From Prolixibacteraceae bacterium (GTDB lineage: Bacteria > Bacteroidota > Bacteroidia > Bacteroidales > Prolixibacteraceae), in assembly GCA_028282195.1 (NCBI GenBank), contig JANQII010000084.1, positions 1-38,091 on the forward strand: a stretch of DNA of 38,091 bases, in the 5' to 3' direction. Positions within the stretch are counted from its first letter, which is position 1; each line of letters begins with the position of its first letter. The notes beneath the pieces were generated by a model. It was given only the letters and a program-made list of their open reading frames with translations, made no database searches and was not told the origin of the DNA. Positions 1 to 9,812 of the stretch are shown piece after piece. The translations under genes were made by a program, and so were the position numbers.

Positions 1-143
1 ACCATGAGATCCCGAATACTCCTCCGTCGTTTCGGGATCAATTCAACTTACAGATTTCAAGGTGCTTCGCACTTGAAACCTGAGTTTCATTGAAATAAAT
101 ACCATAAACTACTGAAAAACAACTTATTGAATCCAAAGCTCAC
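1..143. other. Non-coding stretch with two small palindromes
   Basis: No credible coding region is seen. Two hairpin-forming sequences stand out. GATCCCGAA (8-16) is repeated inverted as TTCGGGATC (31-39). An imperfect hairpin of about 10 bp with a TTC loop lies at 55-78. The GATCCCGA core recurs in other spacers of the window, so this is probably part of a dispersed palindromic repeat class rather than a local terminator. Confidence 0.5.
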
Positions 144-563
144 GTTAATATCATGAATTGTGACACTTTTTTTCAACTAACTCACCCTGATCCCGAGTAC
201 TCGGGATCGTCCCTGCCTGCTGCAGGCAGGCCTCTCTTCTCGAAGCTACCCTTTATACACATCTTTTATTTGGTAATAACAATCCATTTTATCAACATTT
301 AAATGTAAAATATTCAATTTTGAATACCCAATATTCTAAATTAACTCCGAATTGATGTGTTTTTCATAGTTCTACATTGTTTATTGAGTGTTGTATATTC
401 ATTATTTTCTTGCTTTCCCCTAAATTCATATTTCTGTATAAAGCATAGCTTCCCGAAGAGAGGCCTGCCTGCTGCAGGCAGGGACGATTGTGTCCCGATG
501 GTTATCGGGATCGCAATCAGGGTGAGTTAATAGAAAAAAAGTGCCAGCATTCATGATATTGAC
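144..563. repeat. Long nested inverted repeat, MITE-like, about 420 bp
   Basis: Left arm 144-259 and right arm 435-563 are imperfect inverted copies of more than 110 bp, from GTTAATATCATGAAT at the outer edge to CTTTATACA at the inner edge, around an AT-rich unique centre (260-434). Each arm holds its own palindromes: CCTGCCTGCTGCAGGCAGG is the same in both, while a second palindrome differs in sequence (CCCGAGTACTCGGG left, CCCGATAACCATCGGG right) but stays self-complementary. No transposase and no clear target duplication are visible. It could be a non-autonomous element or a fold-back structure built from dispersed repeats. Confidence 0.75.
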
Positions 564-622
564 AAATAGCACTATTTCATACAATTACAGCCACTTTCAG
601 CTTCTTTAAACAAGTTCATTAC

Positions 623-650
623 AAAGAGGCTACCATGTGGTAACCTCTTT
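623..650 (-). terminator. Terminator of the module A operon
   Basis: A 12-bp stem (AAAGAGGTTACC / GGTAGCCTCTTT read on the minus strand) with a 4-nt loop lies 58 bp past the stop of the module A susD. The single imperfect position pairs as G-U only in the minus-strand RNA and is a C-A mismatch in the plus-strand RNA, which supports a minus-strand terminator. The following T-tract is weak. Confidence 0.65.
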
Positions 651-707
651 GGTAAATATAAATGCAGTTTATACGCATCAAAACTATGATACAACAAATA
701 CAATATG

Positions 708-2465
708 CTACCAGCCTGGGTTCTGCCCTAAAGCAGGGTTCATTGATATTTCACTCAATGGCAATGGCATCAAATAATGCTTGTTCTCATCAAACTGGCG
801 GTTACCAACATCAGACCCCTGGTAAACATCGATGTATTTTTTACCATCAATTTCTATCCTTTTTATGTTTGCTTCCGGATACCTGGCAAGTTGGTCATCT
901 TCAAGCCGCATACCAATTACCGTTTTTGCCAGGTAGCTCCCTTTTTTCCAGCGCATAAGGTCGTCATATCTATACCCTTCAAAGGCTAATTCAATCCGCC
1001 GTTCACGGCGTATTTCAACAATAATTGAAGATAAGTCTTCATTCTCATATTTAGGGTCCATTGGTGGATTAACAGCTAAATGGGGCATACCGGCCCGGTC
1101 GCGCAATTTGTTAATCGATTTATCCAGGTCTGCCTGTGCTATTGTTCCCAATTCTGCTTTAGCCTCAGCAAATGCCAATAACACTTCTGCAAAACGGATT
1201 ACAGGGGCATCATTTTCTTCTTTTCCATACCCTTTCCTCCAATCTGATACTTCAAAGAACTTGGCAGGAGGATAACCTGTGGTAGTAATAAAACCACCTC
1301 CGGTTTGCCCGATTAAACGTGGGGCTGGTAATTTTCCCCATCCTATCCCCTCAAAAGGACCTGCTGTACCCGGTACAACAACCGTTTGTGCCATACGTGG
1401 GTCACGGTTAACAAACTCATCTTCAATGGTAGCATCGCCCAGGAATACATTTGAAAGTTGAACGGGCAGTCCATCGGTACAAAGGTAGTCTTCAATTAAA
1501 CTCTTGGTTGCTCCGTTTTTACGCCCATAGTAGCCTTTAAAACGATGCCCCAATGTACCGGTAATATATTTGCGGGCAAGGACAACTTCTTTGTGGCCCG
1601 ACAAGTCAAGCTGTGTAAACAGGCTTGCATAATCCGTTTCCGGGTTCCCTGTATTGAAGATCTCATATGGCCCGTTATTGATCAATTCCTCAGCAGCTGA
1701 AGCCGCATGGGTTAAGAATTTTTCAGCTTCTGCCAAGCCATGGTATTTCCTGAAAGTACCTTCATGGAGGCAAACCCTGGCTTTAAGTGCTAAGGCTGTC
1801 CAGCGGTTTAAACGGTCAGGGTCGCTGGTATACCAATCTTCTGACATATGCTCCACAGCAAAGTTAAGGTCTTCCAATACATGGTCCATAACCAGGCTCC
1901 GGTCGTTACGTTCTCCCAGCAATTCTGGCGAGTCAATATCCAATGCTGTTGGTATCCAGGGCACATTGCCAAAGCGTTTTACCTTGTCCCAATAAAACCA
2001 TGCCCTCCATAACCTCACTTCACCGGCGTACATATTTTTTACCGATTCGGGTTCTTCCACTTTTTCATAATTTTCCAGGAAAACGTTGCATATCCTTAAA
2101 AACTCCCAATACCAACCACCAAATTGCTTTTTGTCAGGTACGGTGTGTATCCCGGCTGCAATTTTCGCGTATTGGTCAAGCCTCCCATCTTTCGGGGCCA
2201 TATTATCGCTTTTGCAATCTTCCCAAAACATTCCATAGTATCCTGAATACCAGGCGCTATTGGTAAAACCCATATAAAACATGTAACGGTAAACATTGCC
2301 TGCCTGATGGTATAAATGGTTATTGTATGTTTTCAGGTCATTTGCAGTATTCCAAAAACTCTTTTCGTTTACCGAATCTTTCGGGTACTTTTCCAAAAAA
2401 TCATCGTTACAGCTAAGCAACATGATGGTTGCTATAAATGCTACATATATTTTTAGTTTCATCAT
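708..2465 (-). CDS. SusD/RagB-family outer-membrane nutrient-binding lipoprotein (module A)
   Basis: A surface lipoprotein of 585 aa that would cap the SusC channel and bind the ligand (glycan or oligosaccharide). The N-terminus has a lipoprotein signal ending in the lipobox LLSC, followed by the acidic NDDFLEKYPKDSV region usual for exported SusD proteins. The C-terminal RagB/SusD signature is present: IRRERRIELAFEGYRYDDLM, then LMPLPLSEISMNP and a final QNPGW. Aromatic-rich stretches near residues 60-85 fit a carbohydrate-binding face. It starts 17 bp after the module A susC stop and is the last gene before a terminator. Family assignment is firm; the substrate is unknown, and no catabolic enzyme lies next to it in this window. 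An ATG one codon downstream is an equally possible start. Confidence 0.93.
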   Translation of the reverse strand: MMKLKIYVAFIATIMLLSCNDDFLEKYPKDSVNEKSFWNTANDLKTYNNHLYHQAGNVYRYMFYMGFTNSAWYSGYYGMFWEDCKSDNMAPKDGRLDQYAKIAAGIHTVPDKKQFGGWYWEFLRICNVFLENYEKVEEPESVKNMYAGEVRLWRAWFYWDKVKRFGNVPWIPTALDIDSPELLGERNDRSLVMDHVLEDLNFAVEHMSEDWYTSDPDRLNRWTALALKARVCLHEGTFRKYHGLAEAEKFLTHAASAAEELINNGPYEIFNTGNPETDYASLFTQLDLSGHKEVVLARKYITGTLGHRFKGYYGRKNGATKSLIEDYLCTDGLPVQLSNVFLGDATIEDEFVNRDPRMAQTVVVPGTAGPFEGIGWGKLPAPRLIGQTGGGFITTTGYPPAKFFEVSDWRKGYGKEENDAPVIRFAEVLLAFAEAKAELGTIAQADLDKSINKLRDRAGMPHLAVNPPMDPKYENEDLSSIIVEIRRERRIELAFEGYRYDDLMRWKKGSYLAKTVIGMRLEDDQLARYPEANIKRIEIDGKKYIDVYQGSDVGNRQFDENKHYLMPLPLSEISMNPALGQNPGW

Positions 2466-2482
2466 TTAACTTTTTTAAGGTT

Positions 2483-5400
2483 TTAGAATGTAAGGTTTAC
2501 CCCAATTGAATAAGTTTTCTGGAAAGGATAGAGCAAGCCTCTGTTTTGCTTTGTCTCTCCACTCAGGTCATAACCCCGTGCTACATCAATCCCTTCCGGA
2601 TCGTATGGGCGTCCAACATTGGAATGTGTCCAGATGTTCTGTCCTGAAACAAACACTTTACCACCAACAAACCCTATTTTTTGCATAAGCCTTTTCGGTA
2701 TATTATATCCTACCGTAAGGTTTTTCAACCGGATATAAGAAGCATCCTGCATGTAACGGGACTGGACCTTACGGTTCCTGTCATCACGTGCCAGCAACCT
2801 GCCAAAATAGGCATCACGGTTATCTTCGCTCCAGCTATTGGGGATAAAATGGGTTTGTATTTGAAACCATTGAGAAGCAAAAGGCCAAAACAGTTGGTCG
2901 CCGGGCCAGAATTCACGTTTCCCTACACCCTGGAAAAACATATTGACAAAAAAGTTCTTATAACTGGTATTTATATTAATGCCGTAGCTATACCTTGGTG
3001 TTGTATTTCCAAGAAGGACCAGGTCACCCTTATTGTCAAGCGTATAGCTGCCCTGGTTGATTACCCCGTCACCTTCATCAGGTATACCATCCCCATTTGT
3101 ATCCACGGTTGGTTGGTCTTTATACATAATATCCCCGGGTTTCCAGTTAATGGCTATTTCTGATTGGTCGGCATGGTTGGCAATATCGTCTTCTGATTGG
3201 AAGATGCCTTCGGTTTCATACCCCCATATATCGCCAAACTTACGCCCTACGTACCAATCGCCCAAAGCTCCTGTTGGGTTTTCATAATCGGTGATTTCAG
3301 TTTCATAATCCGACAAGCTCAACTCTACATCATATTTAAAATCATTCCCAACTTTATCGCGCCAACTAACAACCAGCTCCCAACCATTGGTTTTTAATTC
3401 CGCTGCGTTTTCATAGGGGGCACTGGTCCCCAATACTTCGGGATAAGTTTTGGAGGTTTTATATATAAAGCGGACAGGTCATTAAATAAGTATCGTGAAG
3501 TGTTCCCTGAGCCCATCTCGGCAATATACTCATAATATGAATTTGTTCTTTGGTTACCCAATGAACCATATGAAGCCCTTAATTTCAGGTTGCTAACTGC
3601 AGGTAAGGCTGATTTCATAAAGTTTTCCTCGCTTACCCTCCAGCCTGCTGAAACTGATGGGAAGAAACCAAAACGGTCACTCTTTTTAAACCGGGAGGTG
3701 CCATCATAACGGCCATTAAACTCTACCAGGTATTTATCTTTATAGATGTAATTTAACCTGTAAAAAGCTCCCCTTATTGAATATTCCCCTTCTGAACCGC
3801 CGACAATTTGATCACCAAGTGCGAGGTTTATAGCAGGTATTTGATCGCTGATCAATTCCTTACGTTGGGCAGAAAACATTTGTTGGTGCCTCCATTCCTG
3901 GTTGTACCCAACCATTGCTTTTACATAGTGCCCACCTTCAAAACGGTTTTCGTATTGTCCATAAATATTAAAGGCATAGTGGTTACGCCTGAAATTCCTA
4001 AGCCATACGGAATCATCCCCGGTTTGCCCATAATATGTTTCAAATAATGAATTTATAAATTTAATCTTCGTAGCATTTTGTTGTTCATTAACTGCATAAT
4101 TCTGGTATGAGAAGTCGGTATTGATTTTTATCTTATCGGTAATTTTAAAAATTGCCTCAGCAGTTAACCACAGGTCATGGTTTATGTATGTATCCCTACC
4201 TGCCTTTTCCTGGTAAGTTGCAGGGTTCTCAAAATATAGCCCCTGGTATTCTTCGTTATCACCGGGGTACATTAATGGTTTGGTTGGCCTTGAAAATACA
4301 ATGGAATTAATGTAACTGGCATCTGATTTATAAATGTGCGGTTTATCGGTTTTTTTGTTATTATAAGCAATTTTAAAATTTAAATCCAACCATTCTTTTA
4401 CCTCATTATTTACATTAAACCGTACGTTATAACGTTCGAAAACATCTGTACCCTTCCTGTAAATACCTTCTTGTTTCAGATAACCCAGGGAAGTATAATA
4501 CGATGATTTTTCCCCACCACCAGTAACTTTGAAATTGTGCTGTTGGGTGGGTGCAAAATCCTTGATCAATTCATCTTTCCATTTGTAATGCCCATAGAAA
4601 TAAAACCGTCCGTCAATTTCTTCCCATTCAGGATTGTTGGCGGGATCTTCATAATAAGCTTTTATTTTGGCTATGGATTCCTCATTAAAAGCCAGGGAAC
4701 CGTCAAAGTTTTCCATTGCTTTGTTCACGGCCGTTGCATAATCATAACTATTATCAATAAGTTCAGGCATTTTTGTTGCTGTGTTCCATGATAATAAGCC
4801 GGAATAATCGATACGGGTTGGTGTATTTTTATTTGTGCGTTTGGTCGTTACCAGGATAACGCCAAATGCAGCCCTGGCACCATAAATGGCAGCTGAGCCT
4901 GCATCTTTCAATACCGTTACGCTTTCAATGTCATCCGGGTTGATCAATTCAATGTCTTGTTCAACCCCGTCAACTAAAATTAAAGGACTACCGCCATTAA
5001 TAGAAGTACCCCCACGGATATTGAATTGTGCCCCGGTATTTCCCGGATCGCCGCTAACAAACGAGATATTAAGGTTCGGTATCAAGCCCTGTAAACCTTG
5101 TGCAGAGGAGGTAATTGAACGGTTCTCCAACTTCTCAGATGAAACGCTTGCCACGGCACCCGTTAGGTTTGCTTTCTTTTGGGTCCCGTAACCAACTGCA
5201 ATTACTTCTTCTATACCAATGGCATCTTCTTCCATTGTAATATTAATAGTTGTTTTTCCTTCTACTAGAACCTCTTGGCTACGCATACCCACAAAAGAAA
5301 AAACAAGAGTTGCATCTCCCGGTACATTGTTAAGGTTAAAATTTCCATCAAAATCAGTAACTGTACCGTTGGTTGTTCCTTTAATAATAATTGATACCCC

Positions 5401-5847
5401 CGGTAGTGGTTGGCCTGAGGAATCTGTTACATTGCCTGAAATTGTATTGTTTTGACTTACGGCTGCAGACATGTTATCATCTCCGGAAATTACAATGTAC
5501 CGGTTAACTAGTTTATAGTTTAATCCCTGCCTTTTTACCAGTTTGTTCAGAACTTGTTCAAGTTCTTCATTTTTAATACGAATTGAAATTTCCTGTTCCG
5601 TGTCAAAAACATCGTTATCATACATAAACGAAAATTCAGTCTGACGTTCAATTTCATTGATAACATCTTTTACAGTTCCACGTTCTAATTTCAAATTTAA
5701 TTTAGTCGATTGAGCAATTGATTTGGCATGACTTATTGATAGTCCGACCATAAAAATCAAAACCAAAATCATTTTCATAATTAGTAGTCTTTTAAGCCAG
5801 GGAGAAAACCACTTTGGGCTACTTCCTGAATTCAATTTTTTTTTCAT
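2483..5847 (-). pseudogene. SusC-family TonB-dependent transporter, split by a one-base frameshift (module A)
   Basis: Outer-membrane TonB-dependent importer, partner of the adjacent SusD. The 5' part (3394-5847, 817 aa in its frame) has a signal segment (about 20-46), an STN domain (about 48-121) that talks to FecR, a carboxypeptidase-regulatory-like domain (about 135-200) and the plug (about 215-345, with GYGTQKK and LKDAGSAAIYGARA). The reading frame then shifts at 3448-3451: the minus strand reads CCTCCAAAACTTATCCC, where one more A would give PPKTYPEVLGTSAPYENA and join the barrel remainder, which ends IGVNLTF as expected for the last beta strand. Repaired length is about 1121 aa, normal for the family. 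As read, the barrel is cut and transport should be lost. The change is in a short A run, so an assembly error is possible. Confidence 0.88.
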
Positions 5848-5860
5848 AAATTTAGCCTAC

Positions 5861-5978
5861 GATTTTTGCGCATTTCACATTGCTTAGAGTTGGTGCTTGC
5901 AGCTTTGTGAAACTTGCGGTTAATAAAAATTGATATCCGGGAAGGTTTGTCATTAAAGACAGGCCTTCCTGTTTTTTT
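5861..5978 (+). ncRNA. Candidate cis-antisense RNA opposite the module A susC leader
   Basis: Predicted from a plus-strand intrinsic terminator (5940-5978) in the fecR-susC spacer plus a 5' structure (TTTCACA at about 5873 pairing with TGTGAAA at about 5906). A -7-like box TAAATTTA overlaps the susC start on the plus strand, one base off TAnnTTTG, but no -33 box is seen. Location and orientation match cis-antisense RNAs known from ECF/anti-sigma-controlled PULs in Bacteroides. The 5' end is a guess. Confidence 0.33.
5940..5978 (+). terminator. Plus-strand hairpin terminator in the fecR-susC spacer (module A)
   Basis: A 12-bp stem (GGAAGGTTTGTC / GACAGGCCTTCC, loop ATTAAA) is followed on the plus strand by TGTTTTTTT. 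Two positions pair as U-G only in the plus-strand RNA; in the minus-strand RNA they are C-A mismatches. The orientation opposes the operon and ends just before the fecR stop. Confidence 0.62.
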
Positions 5979-5979
5979 G

Positions 5980-6951
5980 TTAACTTTCTTTCATTATTCG
6001 TACTTCTTTGCCATCAATAGTATAGGTTACCGGGATAATATATTTAAAGGTTACTAATAGCTCCCTTAAACTTTCAGCCTTGACTTTGAAACTTAATCTT
6101 TGATCTTTGTTTACTGAATTATCTAAGGTTATTTTTACCCCATACCAACGTTCAAGGTACTTCACAACATCTTCAAGCCTTTCATTTTCAATGATTAATT
6201 CGCCTTCTTTCCATGATAAAATATGATTGATCCTGCCATTGCTGACTTGAAACTTATTTTGCTGTGTATCGAATGAAAGGATTTCCCCCGGCTTCATCTT
6301 TTTCAATAAATGATCTTTTTGCAGCACTTCTATACTGCCTTCAACTAAAACAACTTCTGATGTCTTGTCATCATCATAAGCTTTTACATTAAATGAGGTA
6401 CCAGATACAGCAATATCAAGGTCTTTTGATTGGACAACAAATTGCTTTGAATCATCTTTTTTTACCTTAAAAAATGCTTCACCGGTTAACTCTACATTCC
6501 TGGATTCTTTAAAATCAGCCAGGTATTTGATTTTTGAATTACCATTCAGCCAAACTTCAGATTGATCTGGTAGGATAACTTTGGTTTTGTGCCCATAAGG
6601 GGAATAAACCTCTGAATATGTTTCTGTGGTATTCAGTTTTGCCACCAATAAAGTTGCACTGATCCCTAAAAAAATTAGTAAGAAAGAAGCTGCAACACGA
6701 AGCAAAAACCGATGAAGTTCAATTCGGTTTCTATTCGCCGAAACCCGTTTTTCTACTTTTTGCCAGGCTTTATCTTTTTGGGGTATAAAAGAGTCTGGAA
6801 TATCTCCTGTCAGGGAGTAGGTCAACTTTAATTCTTCAACTATTTCTTTATTCCCTTCGTTTTCATTCATCCACTTGTCCAGATTTTCGTCTTTGGAATG
6901 ATCCGGATTAAGAATTCTTTTCTGAATATTTTCCCAGGGAATTTGGTTCAT
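5980..6951 (-). CDS. FecR-family anti-sigma factor (module A)
   Basis: Inner-membrane regulator of 323 aa that relays the SusC signal to the module A ECF sigma. Residues 1-80 are cytoplasmic and hold the sigma-binding part. One transmembrane helix lies at about 83-105. The periplasmic FecR core follows (about 117-215, with SPYGHKTKVILPDQSEVWLN, GEAFFKV and GTSFNVKAY), then a C-terminal DUF4974 region (about 250-323) that resembles the STN fold and is expected to contact SusC. The WLERWYGV-like pattern typical of this region appears as YLERWYGVKI. The gene lies 110 bp after the sigma gene, and its stop abuts the opposing terminator. Length and domain order are normal. Confidence 0.93.
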   Translation of the reverse strand: MNQIPWENIQKRILNPDHSKDENLDKWMNENEGNKEIVEELKLTYSLTGDIPDSFIPQKDKAWQKVEKRVSANRNRIELHRFLLRVAASFLLIFLGISATLLVAKLNTTETYSEVYSPYGHKTKVILPDQSEVWLNGNSKIKYLADFKESRNVELTGEAFFKVKKDDSKQFVVQSKDLDIAVSGTSFNVKAYDDDKTSEVVLVEGSIEVLQKDHLLKKMKPGEILSFDTQQNKFQVSNGRINHILSWKEGELIIENERLEDVVKYLERWYGVKITLDNSVNKDQRLSFKVKAESLRELLVTFKYIIPVTYTIDGKEVRIMKES

Positions 6952-7061
6952 ATACCTTGCTTTTTTGTATTAAGTAACGTGAGATTGGAATAACCCCTAA
7001 AAAAAAATAAATAAATTGAAATTTTATTTTAAGCTATTATTTGAATCGTGTAAGAAAGTAT

Positions 7062-7658
7062 TTAAGACAATAGAGAAATAAGAAAGAGAAGAAATATTTT
7101 CCCCCGATATGGCATTAAGGAGTTTCTAAGCTTTTTAAAGGCAATAGTCATTTGACTTTCAACAGTTTTTACAGACACATTTAATTGAGCTGCAATCTGC
7201 TTGTTTGAAAGATTCTTTTGTTTGCTTAATAGAAAGATTTCACGGCATTTAGGAGATAGGTTTTCAATAGCCGTGTTAAGTATCTGTTTCAATTCATCAG
7301 AATCCAAATAAGAATCTTGCTCTTCATAATAATTTTCAACTTCAGATTCGCCAATTTTTTTTTCGATTCTTTTTTGGTTTTTTAGATTGCGAAGAAGATT
7401 TAAACTTTTGTATTTTGAAGCTGAATATAAATAGGACTTCACAGAACCAGATATTTTTATTTTCTCCTTATTTTCCCAAAAATAAACGAAAATATCCTGA
7501 ACGATTTCTTCCGCAAGTACTTCATCATGCAAATAAATATTTACAAAGTTGCACAAATCATTATAGTACTTGTCAAAGAAATATTTAAATGAGTCGATGT
7601 CCCCATCAACCATTTTTCCAACAAGAAACAATTCATCGCTATTTAATTCTTTGATCAT
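7062..7658 (-). CDS. ECF-type sigma-70 factor (module A)
   Basis: Alternative sigma factor expected to direct RNA polymerase to the module A susCD promoter when FecR permits. Region 2 is seen around FKYFFDKYYNDLCNFV and the AEEIVQDIFVYFWEN helix. Region 4 is seen in LSPKCREIFLLSKQKNLSNK and the helix-turn-helix with VSVKTVESQ. I chose the ATG at 7656-7658 (198 aa, MIKELNSDEL); an upstream TTG would add seven unconvincing residues. The protein ends in a very hydrophobic tail (IFLLFLISLLS), as do the other two sigma factors here. Paired with the downstream FecR, hence its assignment. Confidence 0.92.
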   Translation of the reverse strand: MIKELNSDELFLVGKMVDGDIDSFKYFFDKYYNDLCNFVNIYLHDEVLAEEIVQDIFVYFWENKEKIKISGSVKSYLYSASKYKSLNLLRNLKNQKRIEKKIGESEVENYYEEQDSYLDSDELKQILNTAIENLSPKCREIFLLSKQKNLSNKQIAAQLNVSVKTVESQMTIAFKKLRNSLMPYRGKIFLLFLISLLS

Positions 7659-7765
7659 GCACACGTTTACGTGCCGCAAAATACAAATAAATTAGTGTTG
7701 CGTACAAATTAAATACAGAACTTAGTAACTGTTAGGAATTTATCCTTTCATTGTAATCTATAAAC

Positions 7766-7784
7766 CCACCTTCTTTGAAGGTGG
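7766..7784 (+). terminator. Small plus-strand hairpin with T-run upstream of sigma A
   Basis: CCACCTTC and GAAGGTGG form an 8-bp stem with a TTT loop, followed on the plus strand by ATATTTTTT. No plus-strand gene ends here; it could stop antisense transcription coming out of the module A sigma gene, or it may be a chance structure. Confidence 0.35.
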
Positions 7785-7806
7785 ATATTTTTTATGATGC
7801 GTCTTA

Positions 7807-7962
7807 CCTGCCAGCCGGCAGGCTGGTTTCGGTTAGGCTGCATTGAATTTTTCTTATCCCGGGCCACCGGGACGCTCAAATTCGCCTTCCCGGTTAAACC
7901 GGAACAAGTCGCCTAAGCAAACTTGTCTGCCGGACAAAATACATCACCCCGGATTCCCGGGG
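7807..7962. repeat. Cluster of GC-rich palindromes between modules A and B
   Basis: At least four self-complementary units lie within 160 bp of an otherwise AT-rich spacer: CCTGCCAGCCGGCAGG (7807-7822), a CCCGGGCCACCGGG unit near 7858, TTCCCGGTTAAACCGGAA near 7887-7904, and CCCCGGATTCCCGGGG (7947-7962). No coding sequence is apparent. They resemble the palindromes near 8-39, 180-240, 14438 and 37839-37916, so they look like dispersed intergenic repeat units. Confidence 0.55.
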
Positions 7963-8002
7963 ATAAAAACAATCTTTAACATCTCCACATAGCATATAAA
8001 AA

Positions 8003-8051
8003 AAGCATTGCCAATGAAGGATGTACATTATTCGCTTCATTGGCAATGCTT
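8003..8051 (-). terminator. Strong terminator of the module B operon
   Basis: AAGCATTGCCAATGAA and its exact inverted copy form a perfect 16-bp stem around a 17-nt loop; on the minus strand the stem is followed by a T7 run (complement of 7998-8004). It lies about 155 bp beyond the module B susD stop. The bases between it and the gene show nothing else recognisable. Confidence 0.8.
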
Positions 8052-8207
8052 ATTTTTATGAAAAATGCGAATCAAGAGTTGAAAATCTTGCCTTTAAATC
8101 CGGATTTTCCTGAATATTTAGAATAAACCCTTGATTCACATGAAAAATCTGTATTTAAAACCGCAAATAGTAAACTGTTACAATCAAAACAGTTTCTAAA
8201 ACCTCGT

Positions 8208-9800
8208 TTATTTCACATCCCACCAAACTTTAGTACCACCAACATCAGGACCACCAAGAAGTGATATTGCCTTGGTTACTTCATCCGTATTTGTACTGTA
8301 TTCGTTTGGCAGGTATGTAAGCCTCTTCATCAAACCACGTCCTACATTTGCATCAGTATTCTCAGTGGTCAAGAGAGGATACAGGATATTAGCATCTGTC
8401 CTTCGTAAATCAGACCATGCTTCCCACGATTCAGGATAAAGGGCCAGGTATTTCTGAACAGCTATCTGAGTTCGTTGATCATCAGCACTTGATGCCCAGC
8501 TAACAGAAACCTGGACCGGAGGGGTGGTGCTTAAACCCACAGCAGCATACTCTGCCACTAAGTTTGGTTCTACCGGCTTCGTTGTTCCTGCCGTATAGTC
8601 CGCAATGGCGGCAGCATCCGTAACCCCCCACTGGTTCATCGAAAGCTCAATGCCTTTCTCATAATAGCCCTGAGCAGTTCCTGCTCCCATATTCCAGCCA
8701 TTTAAAGCACCTTCAGACCGGTTAAAGAAACTTTCTGCAGCCATCATAAGCTCAATTGCTTTTGAGTTTCTTAGGTCAGATCCCCAGATAGCATCATTGT
8801 TTGCAGCAATATCTTCTTTCACCCAACTACGGACAGTTCCCCCTCCATTGGGTTGACCTCTAAATTCTCCATCTACAGGAGCAGGACTAAACCAAATAGC
8901 CAAACGTGGATCATTATAGCCTTTCAGTATACTTTCCATAGAAGCCGTCATGGTAAAGCCCCAACCATTATGCCCTGTAATAAAATTCATATTATTGGGG
9001 GTAACTTCAGAAACTTCATAGTATGCATTATCACCATTCACTTCCATGACCCCGGCTGCAACCGCTGCTTCGGCTTCCGTTTTTGCTTTTGAAGCATCAA
9101 CATCTGAGATTCTTAGTGCCAATCGCAAGCGTAATGAATTTCCAAACTTTCTCCAGGCTTCAATATTTCCATTATATATTCGGTCATAGCCAGTAAACAC
9201 AGATGCTGTGCTTGATGAAGCTGAACTTAAAACCGCATTTGCGTTTTTAAGTTTTTCAAAAAAGTCAGCATACATGGTCTCCTGTGAATCGTATGGGACA
9301 GCTACTCCGCCTTGTCCGGCCTGTGAATAAGGAACCGGTCCCCAATGGTCTGTAACCTTATGATACATAAAAACCTTCCATATGTCAACAATGGCAGTTG
9401 CTTCGGCATTGCCTTCTATCGCTTTATAGGTATTATTCAGGGCAGGAACTGCGAGTGTGTAAAACCTGGTCCAACCACGAGACCTCCAACCATCATTGAT
9501 CCCATTCCGGTCGGTTTGCCAGTTAGCAGGAAGAGCAGACTGATAATGTACAAAAAGCGTTGAATGTAAGTAGGTGATCAATCCATAAGTACCAATATCG
9601 TCTTGCACTCCTGTCCAAAAGCCATGGTGCGTTCCTTTATAAAGTGCATTTGTGAATGAGGCTCCAGCCAGGGTAGCATCAAGTTGGTCTGCAGTCAATA
9701 CATTCGGATTTGTATTTATTTCATCAAAATCATCGGTACATGCGAACAAAAATGCCAGCAAAACCAACAATATACCTTTATTATATTTCATTGTATTCAT
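8208..9800 (-). CDS. SusD_2-type nutrient-binding outer-membrane lipoprotein (module B)
   Basis: Lipoprotein of 530 aa that partners the adjacent SusC. The signal peptide ends in a lipobox LFAC at about residues 18-21, followed by TDDFDEINTNPN, the usual opening of the SusD_2 (SusD/RagB-like, PF12771-type) branch rather than classical RagB. The region around residues 45-60 (LDATLAGASFTNALYKG) and the helical WRKFGNSLRLRLALR segment also fit that branch. It starts 12 bp after the susC stop. Two ATG codons three apart are possible starts. SusD_2 proteins serve varied ligands, not only polysaccharides, so the substrate cannot be read from the sequence; the only nearby enzyme is the divergent GH16 hydrolase. 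Confidence 0.9.
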   Translation of the reverse strand: MNTMKYNKGILLVLLAFLFACTDDFDEINTNPNVLTADQLDATLAGASFTNALYKGTHHGFWTGVQDDIGTYGLITYLHSTLFVHYQSALPANWQTDRNGINDGWRSRGWTRFYTLAVPALNNTYKAIEGNAEATAIVDIWKVFMYHKVTDHWGPVPYSQAGQGGVAVPYDSQETMYADFFEKLKNANAVLSSASSSTASVFTGYDRIYNGNIEAWRKFGNSLRLRLALRISDVDASKAKTEAEAAVAAGVMEVNGDNAYYEVSEVTPNNMNFITGHNGWGFTMTASMESILKGYNDPRLAIWFSPAPVDGEFRGQPNGGGTVRSWVKEDIAANNDAIWGSDLRNSKAIELMMAAESFFNRSEGALNGWNMGAGTAQGYYEKGIELSMNQWGVTDAAAIADYTAGTTKPVEPNLVAEYAAVGLSTTPPVQVSVSWASSADDQRTQIAVQKYLALYPESWEAWSDLRRTDANILYPLLTTENTDANVGRGLMKRLTYLPNEYSTNTDEVTKAISLLGGPDVGGTKVWWDVK

Positions 9801-9812
9801 CTTGTATTACGT

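Noticed and set aside
2483-3433. A separate 316-aa gene
   Set aside because: It starts at a TTG and encodes only the last part of a SusC barrel; a one-base change joins it to the upstream frame.
7807-7962. CRISPR-like repeat cluster
   Set aside because: The units are palindromes of different sequence without regular spacing or equal-length spacers, and there are no cas genes.
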